Notes under the pieces: model-generated
Database searches by the model: none
What the model was told of the DNA's origin: nothing
Seen by the model: only the letters and a program-made list of their open reading frames with translations
Part shown: in pieces, positions 12,927 to 26,400 of the stretch
How the letters are laid out: each line of letters opens with the position of its first letter
Numbering within the stretch: the first letter of the stretch is position 1
Source of the DNA: Himantopus leucocephalus
Lineage: Eukaryota; Chordata; Aves; Charadriiformes; Recurvirostridae
Reading direction: 5' to 3'
Length of the DNA stretch: 64,000 bases
Assembly (NCBI GenBank): GCA_003993805.1
Contig: RSEF01000001.1
Coordinates: 184,396,603-184,460,602, forward strand
Position numbers and translations under genes: made by a program

Positions 12927-14666
12927 TAATTTTATCCTTGCTAAAATTCAGGACTTCAGTTAAGGGTGGATGATTACCAGCTACTGACAGCAGACATTTA
13001 GCAGTTAGAGATACTTTGCCCAAAAGAACTAAGGTGCTTATTACCTCTAATTTTTTAAATTGTCTTTACTGCATTAAATTTAAGTATATTTCTTTGGCTT
13101 CTGTGAAATGTAATACTTCAAATTAAAAGCTCTTCTCTTCTAAATTAAAAGACTCCTTAAGTCCGTGTTACCTTCAGAGTATATCTTTTTATTGTTGTCA
13201 TTAACAAGAATTCCTCTACTTATTAAACGACCAACTTCAGGAATATTCCAGTAACATCACAGCCAAATGCAGAAATCCTAAAAAGAACTCATTATCTAAA
13301 TCGTGTATCCTTATATTATTAATCAAATCATTCATTTCTGTTATCATTAAACAGCCAGTTGACTCCTATATGCTGGTATGCAACCATGATGACTTCAGCT
13401 GAGAAGATATTTAATGTTGCAGTGCATAAAATAAACATGTAAGCATTGACATGACATATTTAGGACAAAAGAAGCATACATACAGTATTTAAAAGAAAAA
13501 TCACATGCTGAATATTTCTGGGTTTGAGACACTGTACAATTTGTTCATATAAATCCTTTACGGAGTTTCTTTTTCAGTTATGTATTCAGAGCACACCCTA
13601 CAGCACATTCTCATGCAGGAGCGACTAATTGAGGGAATTCTTTCTATTATTTATAGACTTTACATTAGCCTAAAATTCCTCATATTTCATAAACAGTTTC
13701 TGTAGGATGGAGAAGCAGAACCTTGATCTAGATTCTCCAGTTAGATTCAGTTAAATTCATGTAACCTTACTAGTTCTCAGCCTATCTAACAACGCTGTTT
13801 TTATCTGAAGAAAATGTTATTCTGAGTTAAGAGAGCATGCTGCATCTTTTAATGGAATTATTTTTCACAGGAAACATGGCGGGGCAGCAATTACAGCAAA
13901 GAATGGGTATAAAGGAGCATGGATTGCAAAGCATAAAAAACAAGAGTAGAGGAATCTTTAAAGTTTGCTGATTAATCAAGGCTGTTTTGTAGATTGTAGA
14001 TTCGTACCATAATCAGTGTTGATAATCCGATGGAGTAGATTTATCCAGAAAAAAATTGTTGTTTTAAGTAAAAGATTAGTTACAACAAAGACCCTAATTG
14101 TCTGTGTATGTGCATATAAAGGAAGCAAATAAGAGATTTATACATGCATTTTTTTTCACCAGAAAGACAGTGTGTTTTAACAGTGAAATCTGAGTATTTG
14201 AACAGTGAAAAATGTATTTTCTTAATGTAAGTAATAAGTGTAGCAATTTTTGTCCGACAAGTGTCGTTTTCTTTACCTGACATACCTTTTTGGTCTGGAG
14301 GACATTTTTCTTTTGGCTGACCTTTCAAACAATCATCTGTAAGCAGACAAGTGTAATGAATCATCTTCTGTTTTCACTTTTCAGTTGCACTAGGTATTTG
14401 TGACAGGGTAGTTCATTACAGTCTTTTCTTCTGGAAGTTGCCTCAAACTTTTTCTCTAATGAAGGCATTTTTTCCCTCCTTTTAAAAAAATAAATAATAA
14501 AATCAAACATTTCTGTAAAACTCTTGACAGAACAGTGAAATGTAAGCAGTAATTCCAAGGACTGAATAAAATGTGACACAGGTCAGGATACCATTTGTGG
14601 CAGTAACATTTAATGTAGGAAACACATTTACAGTTATATGGGTTTTCAAATGCAGACCAAAATCTC

Positions 14667-14692
14667 GGGGCTGGGGGGTGGGGAGGAGGTGG
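14667..14692 (+). repeat. G-rich tract
   Basis: Runs of G4, G6 and G4 followed by three GG steps lie on the + strand in otherwise AT-rich DNA. They could form a quadruplex. The tract is preceded by the same nine bases (ccaaaatct) as the G tract at 16022. Confidence 0.6.
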
Positions 14693-16021
14693 AAGTTCTT
14701 GCCCTTACTCCAACAAAAATCTGTTTCTTTGTTTTTACTTTTTAAACCTGTAAATGTTGTTTTATAGTTGATATTCTGGTATTGTTATAAGTTGTGAAAC
14801 AGTTTTAGCAGTATTTGCAAGACTACTTATGGTTACCACATAATTAAAAATCTGCATCAGAATTTTGAATATTTTTCTTTATAATGGATGAATGTCTTTA
14901 AGAAGTTATCTTTAAAAAGCATTCTTTCTTATTTAATATTTATTATCCGATTTCTTTTTCTGAATACGATGTATGCTAAAAGGTGAAGGTTTAGTAGAGG
15001 AAATTATATATGAAAATTTCAGCATGAAAATATCTGAAAAACTAAATATATTCCAGTGATTAGTTTTAAAATTTGTTCTGAAGTATATTGCCTAGCAAAT
15101 ATTTCATTTGCTGTATTTATTACTGGACTTTGCAGTCAAAAATACCATGGCATTAAGCAGGAAAAATGCTGGTAAAAGATGGTAATTGGCAATTAAAGCC
15201 AGGGACCCTGATATTATTTACAGCACTAAACTTGAAATAATGTTAGTGAAGCTTTTATCAGTTTGATTTCAATAACAGGTTTTGGCTGGGAATAGGCAGT
15301 AACTCAGATAAGTATCTGAGAACACTTTTCTTTGAACACTTTCATGGACGCTTCAAGGGGGAGAAACAAAGAAGGGGGCCAGCTGCAACTTTCTTCAAAT
15401 AGCAGAGAGCAGGGAAAGTGACATTCTCATTCTTTATTCATTATTTAACCCTTATTGTTTCTTCATTGTATTTTCAAAATTTTACAAATGTAATTGATGA
15501 ATAGAATACTAAGATCTGTATCATCACTTATTCTGAAAAGTATGAGTATTTCAAACCTTTTGATTATAGTTTGCCAGAAGTGTAGCCTTCCATGTGTCTA
15601 TTTTGCATATCTAATTTGGCCTTAGAGAATCTAAAGGAGCACCTCACAGGTCTTTTTGATTAGCATTTATAGTATGTGAAATTGTTGCATTTTTTCTCTT
15701 CTCTGAACACCAAAAGCTCATCTGGATAAAAGAAGACTTCAGTAAACTTACTTAGGGACAGTGGAAATTCTCCAAGGAAATCCTGTGATTCAATGAAAAA
15801 TCTGTCTATACAAGAGCTATATAAAGTTGACCCACATGACTACACTACCAATAATTCAAATCAAATAATATATAAACTGGCACTGGGTCATAGAAAAAGA
15901 TACAGCTGTTATTGCTGTGCAGTGATGGATGGACTTATATAATGATGTCAAAAACCAGTATCGATTCATTAAGGTTCTGCTACTTTCAAAATCGGCAACC
16001 TTCACCTTCCCTCCAAAATCT

Positions 16022-16041
16022 GGGGGGCGGGGGGGGAGGGG
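16022..16041 (+). repeat. G-rich tract, strong quadruplex candidate
   Basis: G6-C-G8-A-G4 on the + strand. The G8 run can supply two G3 tracts, which satisfies the usual four-tract quadruplex pattern. It is isolated in AT-rich intron, away from any promoter seen here. Confidence 0.7.
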
Positions 16042-16599
16042 ACAGTTTCCCTTTCTTGGTCTAGTTAGATATTTCAAAAGCTTGTTCCTGATACATCTTA
16101 TATTGACAAACTATTTGTGCTAGCTGTTTGCATGATATACAGCAGAAGGGATTCAGTCTACATGAGAAATCATCATCTGGAATAAATAGTACAGTCGTGG
16201 TTATGCACAGCATAGAAGACAATCTGAGGTGAGCAGTGGCCAAAACGGTGTGATGCGTGTATGCTTTGCCTACAACTATTTTACATCCCTTTGTGATGTG
16301 TAGGTGACATGATGCACACTGTGAATCTTAAACATTTGCATTTCTGTTCCAGCTTCAAGGAGAGAGAAATACTGTGTTCTGTATTAATTGGATATCTTTG
16401 GCTTAAGCTTTTAAGTGTGACAAATGGAGATGTGCCAAACTGCCTGAAAGTAATTCGGGTTGTCAGTGAACCACAGTGGCTGCCAGTTTGCAGACAATTT
16501 CTAGTCTTCTTGGGTCTGTCATGTCTCTTTCACACTACCTATTTACCATCTGAATAGAGCACCAGCACTCTGAGACATAAATAAATGTATTTGTCTTTA

Positions 16600-18100
16600 A
16601 TATGAGAGTGTTTCTGTGAGGGTCTTGTGTTACATTGTGCCACACATCATAAACCAACCTGAACTTCTGCAATGACACAAATTGCAGACAGGTCTCCTCA
16701 AGCAAGCAACAATTAAAGTGCCACTGGAAGCCAATGAACATAATTAATAAGCAGGCAACTTTGAGGTTGCCACGTAATTTTCTCATGTTGGAATGATGTT
16801 TGTGTTAGATTAGCTCATTCTCTCCAGGACACCTGAAAGTATATTTGCGATAGAACAAACAACCTACCCCTGCGGATGCAACAGCAGAAGGCTTTATTGC
16901 TTTATGAGTCTGGTCCAAAGCTGCCTTATGCTCCTTAGTTTACAGGAAATCCAGGGTAAACCATTTATTTACAAATAGGGAACGCTTGCCAGAACAGAAT
17001 AAAAAAGCAGCTGATTAATCAGCACGCAGCTTTCATCTTGAAGGGCCTAGCTGCCTAGACCTTTTTAATATTTGGAAGATTAGCCTTGGTGAGAGAAATG
17101 TTGTGTGGAAATGCCTTTGATAGGTCTGTGATTAAGTCTACCATGCCTTGGGAAGGGGATAGCACTGAGTTTGAACAAGTCTGCATGATGGAACAGAGAA
17201 TGTTCATGGCTGGGGAAAAAAATTACCTCGTTATAGTTCTGTACTGCTGCCCTTTGAAGCAAAATGAGAGGAAAGCTTGCTCTGATACTTCAGCTGATAA
17301 AATCTGCTTTCTGGAACATGACCAAGTCTCAACATATATCATCTACGAGAAATAAGGCAGACAAAGGATTCTCTTCCTAAATAGGCTTGGAATATCTTGG
17401 CAACTGCTAAGAAAACACAAATAAGGAGCAATGCCCTGCTAGTTCGACCCTTAAATTATGCAGCTGTTCATTACCAGAATTATATATCTCATGCTGCCCT
17501 TTGGAAGGAGGCATGGTGCACAGAGCTGGAACAATTACTGAATTATAGTACAATAAGAAAGACCTCCTAAAGTGTCACATGCATGTAGAGGAAGATAAGA
17601 AAGGCCAGCTTAAGTTCTTGGCATTTTAAAGGAGGCAATCAAGAAAGCCTTTGAATTCTTTGGTTTTCTTTCCCTGCAGTTCATCTACATTTTTATGCAA
17701 GTCTGACAAAGCATCCCATTCATGTGTCAGCACTCTCGTCTCTGGATGCATTAGTGTTTATTACAGGCTGAATTTGCAGATGCTACCGTTTGAAAACAGT
17801 AATAGAGCCAGTTGTGTGGCCTTAATATTTATATAATTACTAATGATTTCATGCTTCCCTCCCCAGTGCTTCTGAAATAAAACAGGCTACATTAGCATGG
17901 TCAAGCATAACAGTGCTCGATACAATCCTGTAAGCCTAAATTGTTTTGCCATAACAGGCTTTGAATTTCATTCTGAAATAAAATATGTTGTGTTAATCAG
18001 CTTACTGTTAATGAATGATCTGAGTGACACGTTTGGCACATTTTTGCACATTTAGCTATGATCTGATTTTTTTTTTATATTAATCACACATAAAATGTAT
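16600..18100. promoter_or_regulatory. Possible conserved noncoding enhancer cluster
   Basis: This interval lacks recognisable repeats and simple sequence, has a more balanced composition than its surroundings, and is dense in homeodomain-type TAAT/ATTA cores. It includes a perfect 14-base palindrome GCTGATTAATCAGC at 17010-17023. Introns of delta-protocadherin genes in gene deserts often carry deeply conserved enhancers. Conservation cannot be seen from one sequence, so this is an inference from texture only. The open frames inside it (for example 17086-17355) do not resemble a known protein. Confidence 0.3.
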
Positions 18101-21100
18101 ACTCTGAAGAGTGTGCTGGAGTGTCTTGAATATTTTGTATTTGCTGATATGAAAATAATATGTTGTATTTTTCATCTCCCAAAAGCTTATCTGGGACTAT
18201 GGTCTGGAAATTAGCTTAATAAAACATTTTTGTATTCTTTATAGTGATATTTTCAGATACTGGTTTTTTTTTTTCATGGGAGAATACCCATAATCATACC
18301 TATTATTTTGATGAAGCAAAAGTAATACACTATTTCTAGTTAGGATATCACTTATCCAGAAATAAAATCTGATGATAAAGAGTAAGAATTTCACTCTCCC
18401 GGTATATTTAATACAATAGTGTTCAATATGGCTGTGTGTTAAATGCTTCCTCGTATAGGCAGAACTAAAGAAAGGTAATTTAAAAATACATCAGGTTCCC
18501 TATTTTATTTCATTCATTGGGAGTGGGAGATCTCAGTTATTTCTGTGTTTTGCAATTTAAAAAAGAAAAAGAATAGATGTTGGCCGAGTAAGAGAGCATT
18601 TAAAGGTGTATGTTTTGTTGTTCATCTGCTGGTTTTTATTCTAATATTTTGTCCAGAGTTTTGAAGGTGATGGTTTCAGGCAAATCAGGACCAAACTCTA
18701 AGTAAACATTCTGTAAAAATATACAAAGGACCTATTAAGGAAGGCGAATGTTTTAGAATCTGTCCCTCTGTTGTGCAAATATTGCATGACTTAAGAATAA
18801 TAAAGCAAAGCAAAAGCTTTTGATTGTAAAGATGAAAAAAGGAATGACTTGCCCCTTAGAGGATCCAGCTAACAGGGTGTATATGTCTAGGTTTGGGAAT
18901 GATGTGTGAATACAGAGAGAGCTCTGATAGACTTACAGTGTAGCTATGCCTAAGAAACAGCATCTCCATTATCAGAGCTGAAAGGCACTTTTATTGCTTT
19001 TATCTCAGATGCTCTGTAACTATGTTCACAGAGTAGCTTTACCAGAACTTCTAAGGATTGTGTGTGAGGGTTCTTCTGTCTTTTGTCTTATATTCCATTT
19101 ACTTTGCTCTGCTGTAAACTAGTCATTAAAAGCTTGTATCGCTGCTAATTTCAATAAAATCTCTGAGTGTAGACTGGGCAGAAGTCACTTCTCCCTTTGC
19201 TGGTTTCTCAGTGACCCAAGAATAGGAAGCTTGAGAGTGGAAATAATTAACAAAGTCATTAATGCTTGTCACTGGCTACTTGAACAAGCACCTAATCACC
19301 ACTCAGGTAGTAAAGTGTTTACATTACAAGGGAATTTGTAACTGTCTTCTGCAATGACAGCAAAAAAATCTTTTAAAGATAAAAGACTTTTGTTTAAAAG
19401 TCTTCAAGACATCTGTCCGTCTTGTACTCAGTTTCCAAAACTTATGCAGACCTTAATCAGAAGCAAAGAAAGCCAAATGAAAAACCACCATCAAGAGAGT
19501 AACTGTACTTCTCTCTCCGTCAAAACCATGCTGTGGTGGAGGAGGCCCTGAAGGGAGCTCATGTGCAGGCTTCTGGTCTCAGGGCCACAGGCTCATGATC
19601 AAGTTACACATGGGCACCACCGTGCCTGCACAGCTCCTGTTCCAAGTGGTGTTGGGTTGTGAGTGGGCTTGCTGTTTATTATTTGTTCGTATTATTTGTT
19701 TGTGGCCAATAGATAAGGTCAACAGAAGGGGAGCTTCAGGATCGCAAATGAGTTTTGAAAACTTTGTGGGGAATGAGAGAGTTCCTAAGAGGAAGCAAGA
19801 GATGAAGGCTTATGGGTTGAATGGAGGAGAACAGAGGCTCCTCAGTCCCCTGATAAATCTGCAAATAGCATAGGCTTAATTTTAGAAGTAGAAACTGTAT
19901 GTTATTACATTCTTGCCACTACAGATTTGAATGATCTTTGCAGTTGCAAATGAAAACCATTACTAGCACAACCTCTCAGCTTGCTTGCTGAAAATTAAAC
20001 TGAGAAAGCTTGTCATTGCACCGATAGTCTTAAAAGTCTCTCTGTTGGAAGGCCTTTTTTAAAAAATATATATTTATCCATGTTTCTAGACGTGTATTTT
20101 AGCTGGTTTAGGAATATGTTTGATCTCATGGAAATTTTGTTTTCAGATAAGAGAATTGCCAAACTGGAGTAAGGTAGTTCTGGATGCCTTTCAATTGGTA
20201 ATGCTATTACCTTTCAAGATTCAGAACTCTGTTTTTGATCTTTCAGGATATGGTTTGAATAATGTGATTTGACATGTCTAGATATTTAAGCTTGATCTCT
20301 CAAATCTCTCTGTCTTTTTAACCTATAAGGTTTCTAGCTTTATTTTGTTTAGGGTGATAGTTTATTATAACAAGTAAAATGCTGTGTAAATACTTTGAGA
20401 GAAAGACAATCTTTCTATTAAAATACAATAGCTCATTAAGTCATCAGTTTTTGTTTCTTGTCCTGGCAGTTGTCTGGTTAGCAATAATGTATGTTACAAA
20501 TATATAGTTACAAATAATCTGACCTCCTTTCATTGTTTTTTATATGGCTGAGATTCATTAACATTGATTTATTCTTATGCGTCTCTTACAGAAACAGCTA
20601 CTGGGGGGGACACCTGACTTTAGTGGTGCTATAGCAGTTGATATAGCTAGAGATCTGGTTTATGACTTGAGAGCTGAGAAAAAAAAAAATACATTCATTT
20701 TGTGATTCTTTGTTCCTATGGAAATTGAAGAGACCTTTTTTCTATGAGATGAATTTCAAGTTTTGATATATCTTGAGAATGAATTTCAGGCACTATAGGA
20801 GAACAAAAGAGAGTGTTTCTAAGTAGGAAGGGTGCTTTCAGCCCAGACACCGAAAACATGACACCCCCCCACAGGTCTGGCTTGCTAGAGGGGTTACTAG
20901 TCTGTCATCTCTAGCACAGTTACCTCAGTACTTCTTTTGAGTGACATAAGAAGACTCAAATTCAGGCCTGTGAGCTGCAGATAACTTCTCCTGAGATCAA
21001 ACAGAGAAAGGAATGTCTATTTTGGCTTTAAACATCAGATTGTAAATATAGTGCTGTTGTTCTTATTATTGACAAATACTTCTTTGTACCTATTTGTGTT

Positions 21101-21957
21101 CACTCTCCAAATTCTATCATCAGCCATTAGCTCCAGACAACCAAACAGGAGATTTTTTCTTTGCAGCCTTCTCTTACGGCTGCTGCTGCTGTTAAAATAT
21201 TTATATCCTTGATTTTAAATAAATAAGGCCTCTATGTTTCTCTAAATCAATGTGGTTAAAAAACCCTTTCTCCCAGGGAATTCTGGATGAGTGCCAATTT
21301 AGCCATACAATAAAAAGGCACATTCCTGCTGGAGATTTGTAAGCTCTGGCTGAAATATGATTATGATTCTGAGAGTGGTTCTGGGGTAAATTAGGAGTAG
21401 TTCAGCTGGTATTGGTGTAAATGAGATCAAAATCAGCATTTGCATATGTGAGACAAGCACATAGTTTATCACGAGTCACAGTATAACACCAGAAATGTGT
21501 TGCAGTGAATTTTTCACTAAAGATTTGACACTGGCAAACATTTCCCTGATAGCTGTCTTGAAAGAGGGCAAAGAAAATTTAAAAGGATGTATCATGTATC
21601 AGTGGGCAAAAAGATTCTTTTGTTGTTGAACCAATTGTTTACTTGAAACATGAGACAAATGGAACAGCTTGTGACAAAAGAGAAAAACATATCCTGTGTG
21701 TATTCTCTTATTCAGGAGGGAGGGATGCCCCCTCTTTCAAAAACATCACTGTTATTGTTATGATTAATCATAGTGTGCTTTACACGAACCTCATCCTTCC
21801 ATAGCGCTTTGCTTCAGGGAGGTGTCAAATGGCCCTCTCTGAAAAGAAATTGGTTGAGTTTTACTGTCTGTTCTTCTTGGTTTCCTCATTTAACATTCCA
21901 GAAGAGGCTTAAGTACTTATAGGGAATCCATTGCCATGGTATTAGAGAGCCATGTAA
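18101..21957. other. Intronic sequence, no gene recognised
   Basis: Mostly AT-rich unique sequence. A relatively GC-rich block at about 19540-19870 stands out but matches nothing I recognise. Around 21360-21450 there is a short stretch resembling an old dispersed repeat ('ggtgtaaatgagatcaaaatcagc'). Confidence 0.4.
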
Positions 21958-22068
21958 TCCGCAACCCACTGCATTGCCCTGTAAGGTATGGAAATTCTAT
22001 TACCCTCATTTTATAGATGAGCAGTAAAGACACAGGAACTAAATGACATAGCTAAGGTCACACACGTT
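21958..22068 (+). mobile_element. MIR-like SINE remnant
   Basis: The run 'attaccctcattttatagat', followed by 'gagcagtaaagacacaggaa' and 'gctaaggtcacacac', follows the core and 3' half of the ancient MIR family (consensus pieces attatccccattttacagatgag / aaggtcacacagc). Divergence is high, as expected for an element that predates the bird-mammal split. The limits are approximate. The open frame just after it (22090-22278) is not supported as a gene. Confidence 0.65.
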
Positions 22069-22989
22069 GTCTTTCATTCAGTAGATATTTTGAAAGATCT
22101 GTCTTCTGTTGCTTCAGCTGTAGAAGCTGAGGATCCCACGTATACATCTGATCTAGGCACTTCGAGTAATTTAGTAGTCAGCAGGGAGAAGCAGACACTT
22201 TCAGGGCAAAATTCATCTCATCGTGAAGTAAAACCTAAGTCAGTTCAGATGAATCACGTTGTAAAAGAGCCTGTTTAAAGAATCTAGATGATTAGCTGAA
22301 AGATATTCTTCAATTACAAGTGCCAGTATTTCATCACATCATTCCTACTTCTAGTACCTTCTTTTACCAGATGAGATTTTTTGAAAGTATGTGAATGCTG
22401 GACAGCAATCATACTGAAAAATCTTACCTTCTTGCTAACAATTCTTATCCTTAATGCTGCATATTCTCTCTGTAAGGAATTATAAATCCTTTTATCTATC
22501 TTGTATTAGAAACAGTACATTGTGACTATAGTGTCTTAATACTTTATTACAGTGCAAACTTCTGTTGTACATCAGCTGCCATGACTGTAGTCAGACATTA
22601 CGAAATCAAATGTAAGAGTATAAATTTCCACTAATATGCACAATAAAAATAAGTTTACTGTTTTTCTTTTGGAATTTTCGCTAATATAAGAATCTAAATG
22701 TTAGGAAGGGGTGCAGTAGTCTGTTATCATATACACCATGTCATCAGATTTATTTTAGGACAACACCATCTCTTAATTTACAAAGCCATTTTACATCTCT
22801 ATTTGTTTACCCCTGCTCTTCACCTTTTTCTCTCTCTGATTTCATTCTCCTAAATGAAACAAGCTAAAATCTCCTAGTCTTCTGTAATAAGACACCTGTC
22901 TCTTTTTCTTTCTCTAGTTTTTTTGATAACTTGGTCTTTATTGATGATACTTCTTAGTTTTGTGTCAGGAGCAGATTATATCAGCCCTT
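22069..22989. other. Intronic sequence, nothing recognised
   Basis: AT-rich unique sequence with several pyrimidine-rich patches near 22800-22920. One open frame of 62 codons (22090-22278) has no recognisable domain and no splice context. Confidence 0.4.
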
Positions 22990-23470
22990 TGCATGTATTT
23001 ATATCAAGGTTATTACTGAAAACATTATTCAGGATTAGTTCTGATACTGAATTGTGTGGAACCTCTCTCCAGGCCCATACTTCCCCTTTCAGCACTGCCT
23101 TTTCACTCCTTGAATCAACCTACAGGTTCTATTAGCATATATTCTACCTAAACTAAATAATTTCCTATACGGCACTTCATCACATGCTTTACTGAAGTCC
23201 AGAGAGATGAGATTTACTCAATTTCCTTTGCTTCTAAAAATGAAGTAATTTACCATGGTAATCTCACATTATCTACCATTCTTAAAATTGATGTGGCAGA
23301 TCTTCCCATTTTTCAGTTGTCACGGTGTTATATTTTCCTTTTTAATTCTGCTTAATTCCTTCAGATCAATTCTTATAGATTTGTGGTATTTTGTGCTCGC
23401 TTTTCTCTTCTCTAAGATTGACTGCACATTTAAGACATCCCAGTCAGGTAGCACTCATCTCATACTTCAC
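22990..23470 (-). mobile_element. Ancient CR1/L3-type LINE fragment
   Basis: Read on the minus strand, this matches the reverse transcriptase part of old CR1/L3 elements. On the + strand the telltale pieces are 'gaattgtgtggaacctc' (compare the usual 'ccctgtggaactcc'), 'cctatacggcacttcatcac', 'gctttactgaagtccagaga' and 'agacatcccagtcaggtagc'. These are the standard reverse-complement landmarks of this family. It is highly diverged, with no intact frame. Confidence 0.7.
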
Positions 23471-26400
23471 GTATTTATAAAATCGGTTGGTGTTGAATTT
23501 GGATTTTTCCTCTGATTAATTGTGCCTGTGTGACTGTAATAAATGCCTCCCAAGTAAACAGCAGGTATCAGACAAAAGCACATCAGGTACGGACAAGGGA
23601 ACCTTAGGTGATATGCAACAGAGTTAGCATGAAGTTTAAGAAAGTATTTCTAGTTCGTGCTGTGACTGCTGCAGGCCATGCTGAGGTGGGCATTTGTGCA
23701 GACAAGTGTTGCAGTCTTACTTAATCAGCCTTGTCAACAAGGAGATCTTACTACCTCCATCTTTTAGCTGTAAAATAGTAGGACCCTGAAGGTTTACTTA
23801 ATAAACTAACAAGGACCCAGAGAATACCCTGTCGATGCATAACCATTAGGACAAAGAATGTTTTTAAACGTTACTGCCTTCTGGAAAAAGAGCACTGAGG
23901 AAGGGATATGCAAGCCATCAGTGAACAAATTACCAAGATATTTATGTCATTCCCATGTTCTTTGACAACACAGGTATAGCAACTGACAGAGCGTAAAGTT
24001 CCTTTGAAAGTCAGACTACTGAGAATTTGTAAAGTGATTGCCTGAGACTGTGAAATAGATTAATTAACAAAAAAAAAATGCAGTGCTTAATAAAAAGTTT
24101 CATATTCAAGGTGTCTGCCAGGTGTTTTCTGCTTTCAGTGCTATTTTTTCTCCCCACAGCAGGGAACAACATTTTCCATTTTAATCAGGAATACTGCTAG
24201 CACTTTACGCCAGAATGGAGGACTAAATGTAACTTACTATGTAATCCATCTTTTCAAACTTTCTTTGAAGGGCTTGTCATCTCACCTTGCACTCAACAAG
24301 GCTATTAACATTAGTGGAATTTTCAGCTGTTGACTGTTTCTCAGTTTTGTTGGCCTGGCCCACTGTCCTATGGCTACAGCTTTGGTCCCTCAGTACTGCA
24401 GAAATCCATACTGCTGTGGTGATGGAGATCTGCAATACTGTGAAAGTGGATGCTGTCCCTGGTATTTCTATGAAATCCCATTCTATTTTTGTGTCAAAAT
24501 ACAGAAAAAAATGAAAATTTTTCCAGAGAAATTGTCCTGAACCTGAAACTCTTCAGCATGTGTTTTGAGACCATCCAAAAGCCTTTCTAGGGTGGGGGTT
24601 CTGTTCTGTCCACATGGAATCCACTCACAAATAACAGAGCTTAGGAAAAATGAATTACTTCTATGGGCTTAATTTTGTAAGTAAAAAAAAGTTAGTGGTT
24701 TGGTATAGCAATTAGTTTTAAAGAAATAATTAATTCTATAAAGGATGATTTCCTAATCTGTGTGTGCATGTTAAGAGATCAAAGTGATGAAATGTTCTGG
24801 CACAACCAAGGGTTGGACATAGCTCCAGATTCAGATGCTAAAATTAGCTATTTACAATGAAGGTGTGTACATAAGTGTTAGGTGCCTTAACTTTTCCTTG
24901 TGGTTAATGGACATCTAGTCAAAACAGTCAGTATAATACAGAGAGCTGTTCAGATTCACTTCTGTACATTTAATTTGGTGAATTACTATATTGTATTTAC
25001 TGGACCAATAGGATTGACAGGATTGCTGTTAATTGAAATGAGATATTAGAAAATATGTATATCTATGGTTCCTATGTCGATATTGCAGACATCTAAATTT
25101 TGAATCTGAATCTCAGTCCTATACTTGGCTCCTCTGTAACACTTCATCACCTTGATATTTTAAGTTGCAAATATACAAGTTAAAACATTCTCTTTGCACA
25201 ATCAGTCCAGATGACTGCCTCTGGAGCTGAACCCTAGGGTGAAATGAATCCTACCTTACTTATGACTCTGTATTTAAGTAACCTTAAGTTTTATACCTAA
25301 ATCAAGTACAAAAATAAGCCCCTCACTCATTTTAAGTGAAATCCGGTAACTAAATTCAGTGATATAAATGTGTAAGAGAAGGACTTATCATCCAGGCAGC
25401 TGAGAAGATAGTGGGAGGAAATAGTTTTGGGGAGAAAAAAACAGGAATACTGATGAGACCTGAGTGGAAAACATGTCAAAAAGAGAGTAAGCAGAACTAT
25501 ATATAGACAACTTGGAAAAAGTAGAGTAGAAATTATAAAGGAAGAATTGGTGTGGTATGCAGGGAAGCTAAATGCTAAAGGAATGACTTCTAGTTCTCAA
25601 GGGAATTGATCTGTTTCTTTCAGTGCATGCCTTCCTAAATCAGGCTTGCCGGTAAAATTCATTTGGTGTTCTATAGAGACAAAGGACCCAGTTTTACATC
25701 CAATGCAGGCAGTAGCAAAACTCCAACCTATTTCAAAGAAGAGCTATGTGTACAATGAATGTGTGGAGAAACAGCTGCCTATCTCTGTTACCGAATAAAT
25801 TGGCCTGGAATACTTCTGTTTGTCTACCAATAAAGTATTCTGGCATCTCGGATACGTCATTGTGCTGTTAAGTGTTTGGCATTGTTTCTAAATGACTTGC
25901 TGCCTCTGAAGTTACCGTTTAATAAATTAACTCACTTGATACAAGGGTAATAATCTTCTTAAATGCGACTGTTAATTCCCTCATAACTACAATTTTATAG
26001 TAGTTCCTCTTCTAAAGCTAAACTGTTGGCACAAAGCCATGCATTACTGGCTGGCGTTTGCAGGGAAAGACTGGGTGTCCTAACCAAGTGTCAGTGATCC
26101 TTTTCAGCATTCTTCGGCTCGAATCAGTCATTGAACCCAAGCGTAGGACAAAGTTATTAATGGAACAATAATTCTTAGGTGTTTGACAAGGCATTTTATA
26201 AATGGTAATTAACATCTGCACCACAGTTCCTGTCAGGGAGGTGAAACGGTGGAAATGTTAAGTGAACTAAATTCAGCAACTGCAATTCTTCATTTATTTT
26301 TCATATTTTAGTAAATCAGCTGTTTTTTTGTGAAAGAAGAAAAATATATGATTTCAGGTTGTGAATATGAGTTGCTTTGTGGTTTTTCAATAAGGTCAGG

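Larger units (their letters stand above)
5472..14640. other. Intronic sequence, no gene recognised
   Basis: Apart from the duplicated palindrome near 6200, this stretch holds only homopolymer and simple runs: A at 6595-6609, T at 7716-7735 directly after a single N at 7715, T at 7990-8005, and a short irregular TTCTAG-type tandem at about 12892-12926. No exon with protocadherin-like sequence, no tRNA and no recognisable transposon were found on either strand. Confidence 0.45.

Noticed and set aside
22090..22278. 62-codon Ser/Val-rich open frame next to the MIR remnant, considered as an alternative exon
   Set aside because: It has no strong acceptor with pyrimidine tract directly upstream, and its translation does not resemble any protocadherin tail.
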